A stretch of DNA of 6,263 nt from Thermoproteota archaeon (GTDB lineage: Archaea > Thermoproteota > Thermoprotei_A > Sulfolobales > Desulfurococcaceae): contig JAADCY010000184.1 in assembly GCA_013154205.1 (NCBI GenBank), positions 1-6,263 of the forward strand. Direction: 5' to 3'. Positions 5,584 to 6,263 of the stretch are shown here, in pieces. The position numbers and the translations under genes are program-made. A model generated the notes under the pieces. It saw nothing but the letters and a program-made list of their open reading frames with translations, made no database searches and was not told the DNA's origin. Position 1 is the stretch's first letter. The number at the start of each line of letters is the position of its first letter.

Positions 5584-5943
5584 CTATGGATGTGTTTCAC
5601 TTATTTCAGGAACCCAGATTAGAGCTAGGATCCCACCTACGATCCCGAATACCATTACGAGGAAATTAAAGGAAAGCAGCGATAATATTATGGCCGCAAC
5701 GCCGGCTTGACGAATATTCTTCAAGCGCTCCTCTTTTATCATCAGCGCTAATAGGATGAGTATTATTCCATCAGCTAAAAGCCATAGGCCTTTAACCATC
5801 ACGAGCCCTGCAAGCTGAGAGAGATGCTCGAGAGCTGCTACCTCGGATATAGTGCCGCTTATAGACCATACAGATATGGATGCTAGTATTGAGAATACTC
5901 CTGCTATGAGGATGAGTATTACCGCTGCTAATGGATATTTCAT
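5584..5943 (-). CDS. Small four-helix membrane protein (DUF4064-like)
   Basis: Protein of 119 residues with four hydrophobic segments at about 5-28, 48-69, 79-96 and 97-112. A short charged loop (IKEERLKNIRQ, about 69-79) lies in the middle, predicted cytoplasmic. The final pair, FLVMVFGIVGGILALIW, has the glycine-rich G-x-x-G-G spacing seen in small DUF4064-type membrane proteins of archaea and bacteria. The biochemical role of that group is unknown. The ATG at 5943 is supported by GGAGA at 5951-5955, 7 bases upstream, and by a TATA-like box beyond it. It is a single-gene unit, convergent with the nucleotidyltransferase remnant, and codes with no interruption. A shared function with its neighbours is not indicated. 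Confidence 0.82.
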   Translation of the reverse strand: MKYPLAAVILILIAGVFSILASISVWSISGTISEVAALEHLSQLAGLVMVKGLWLLADGIILILLALMIKEERLKNIRQAGVAAIILSLLSFNFLVMVFGIVGGILALIWVPEISETHP

Positions 5944-5950
5944 CTTGCCA

Positions 5951-5955
5951 TCTCC
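5951..5955 (-). promoter_or_regulatory. Shine-Dalgarno site of the small membrane protein
   Basis: On the minus strand GGAGA (followed by TGG) stands 7 bases before the ATG at 5943, fixing the start. Confidence 0.6.
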
Positions 5956-5979
5956 ATGTGCGGCTAGGATTCTCTATGT

Positions 5980-5990
5980 GTTTATAAAAT
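5980..5990 (-). promoter_or_regulatory. TATA-like promoter of the small membrane protein gene
   Basis: On the minus strand ATTTTATAAAC lies about 40 bases before the ATG at 5943. Initiation about 26 bases downstream would fall near 5959, leaving a leader of roughly 16 bases that still contains the Shine-Dalgarno site. The rest of the gap 5991-6138 is AT-rich, with short T-runs on the minus strand (6052-6056) but no gene that I can support. Confidence 0.45.
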
Positions 5991-6138
5991 GTTTTATTAT
6001 AGATATAAAGCCTATTACAAAGAGCATTAGATAGTGCTTAGAATAAATCTTAAAAACAATACTACATGTCAACAATGATTATTAATACTGGATTATTTTC
6101 TGGGAAAACATTATTCTATAATCCTTATCTAGTCTGCT

Positions 6139-6263
6139 TTACGGCGATATAGTCCATACTGTTACTTTGTAACCTGTCGGGGACACCCATGTTGTATAAC
6201 TATGTGTTATCGGGTTGTAGCCTATCTCCCAGTGGACAAGTATGCCGTCTATCCATTTTGTCC
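6139..6263 (-). CDS. C-terminal end of an unrecognised beta-rich protein (cut by window edge)
   Basis: Reading leftwards from the window edge, one frame stays open for 40 codons to TAA at 6139-6141, while the two other minus-strand frames soon hit stops. The product ends in WIDGILVHWEIGYNP, then YTTWVSPTGYKVTVWTISP. Alternating hydrophobic and Thr/Ser/Tyr residues with four Trp suggest beta strands, as in extracellular or S-layer-type domains. In composition it resembles the surface protein at 2966-4594, but I see no alignable match. The family cannot be named from 40 residues. Confidence 0.6.
   Translation of the reverse strand, partial: TKWIDGILVHWEIGYNPITHSYTTWVSPTGYKVTVWTISP

Noticed and set aside
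5852..6034. 60-codon plus-strand open frame
   Set aside because: It overlaps the start and promoter of the small membrane protein on the other strand and has no Shine-Dalgarno site or family signal.

Overview
The window looks like chromosomal DNA of a hyperthermophilic crenarchaeon (Thermoproteota, probably a Desulfurococcales-type organism). The grounds are moderate GC, heavy AGG/ATA codon use, GTG and TTG starts preceded by GGAGG- or GGTGA-type Shine-Dalgarno sites, archaeal TATA-like boxes, T-tract ends of genes, and a membrane-anchored surface protein with a Thr/Ser-rich stalk. The lineage is an inference from style, not from a marker gene.

Layout: (1) 1-490, minus strand: N-terminal 163 residues of a radical SAM enzyme, cut by the window edge. 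(2) 511-725: divergent intergenic region with a strong TATA-like element for the next operon. (3) 726-2925, plus strand: a two-gene ABC-2 type exporter operon, ATPase then permease, overlapping by 11 bases. (4) 2926-2965: short convergent gap with T-tracts on both strands. (5) 2966-4594, minus strand: one long reading frame for a secreted or surface-anchored protein, split by a single in-frame TAA into a 300-residue N-terminal part (signal anchor, Thr/Ser stalk, helical segment, start of a beta-rich region) and a C-terminal part. (6) 4595-4782: divergent intergenic region containing a 13-base near-perfect tandem repeat. (7) 4783-5575, plus strand: a 64-residue protein coupled by a GTGA overlap to a minimal nucleotidyltransferase gene (AbiEii/DUF6036-like) that is broken by two frameshifts. 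(8) 5584-5943, minus strand: a 119-residue four-helix membrane protein with its own TATA box and Shine-Dalgarno site. (9) 6139-6263, minus strand: the last 40 codons of an unrecognised beta-rich protein.

Functional picture: the only clearly intact module is the exporter. Its substrate cannot be read from the sequence. The surface protein lies tail to tail with it and is not in its operon. The small-protein/nucleotidyltransferase pair has the architecture of a toxin-antitoxin or abortive-infection-type pair, but appears inactivated. Two independent interrupted genes next to each other (one nonsense codon, two frameshifts) mean either a decaying accessory segment or errors in the underlying assembly; the sequence alone does not decide which. 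I found no RNA gene, CRISPR array, insertion sequence or convincing new multi-gene system.
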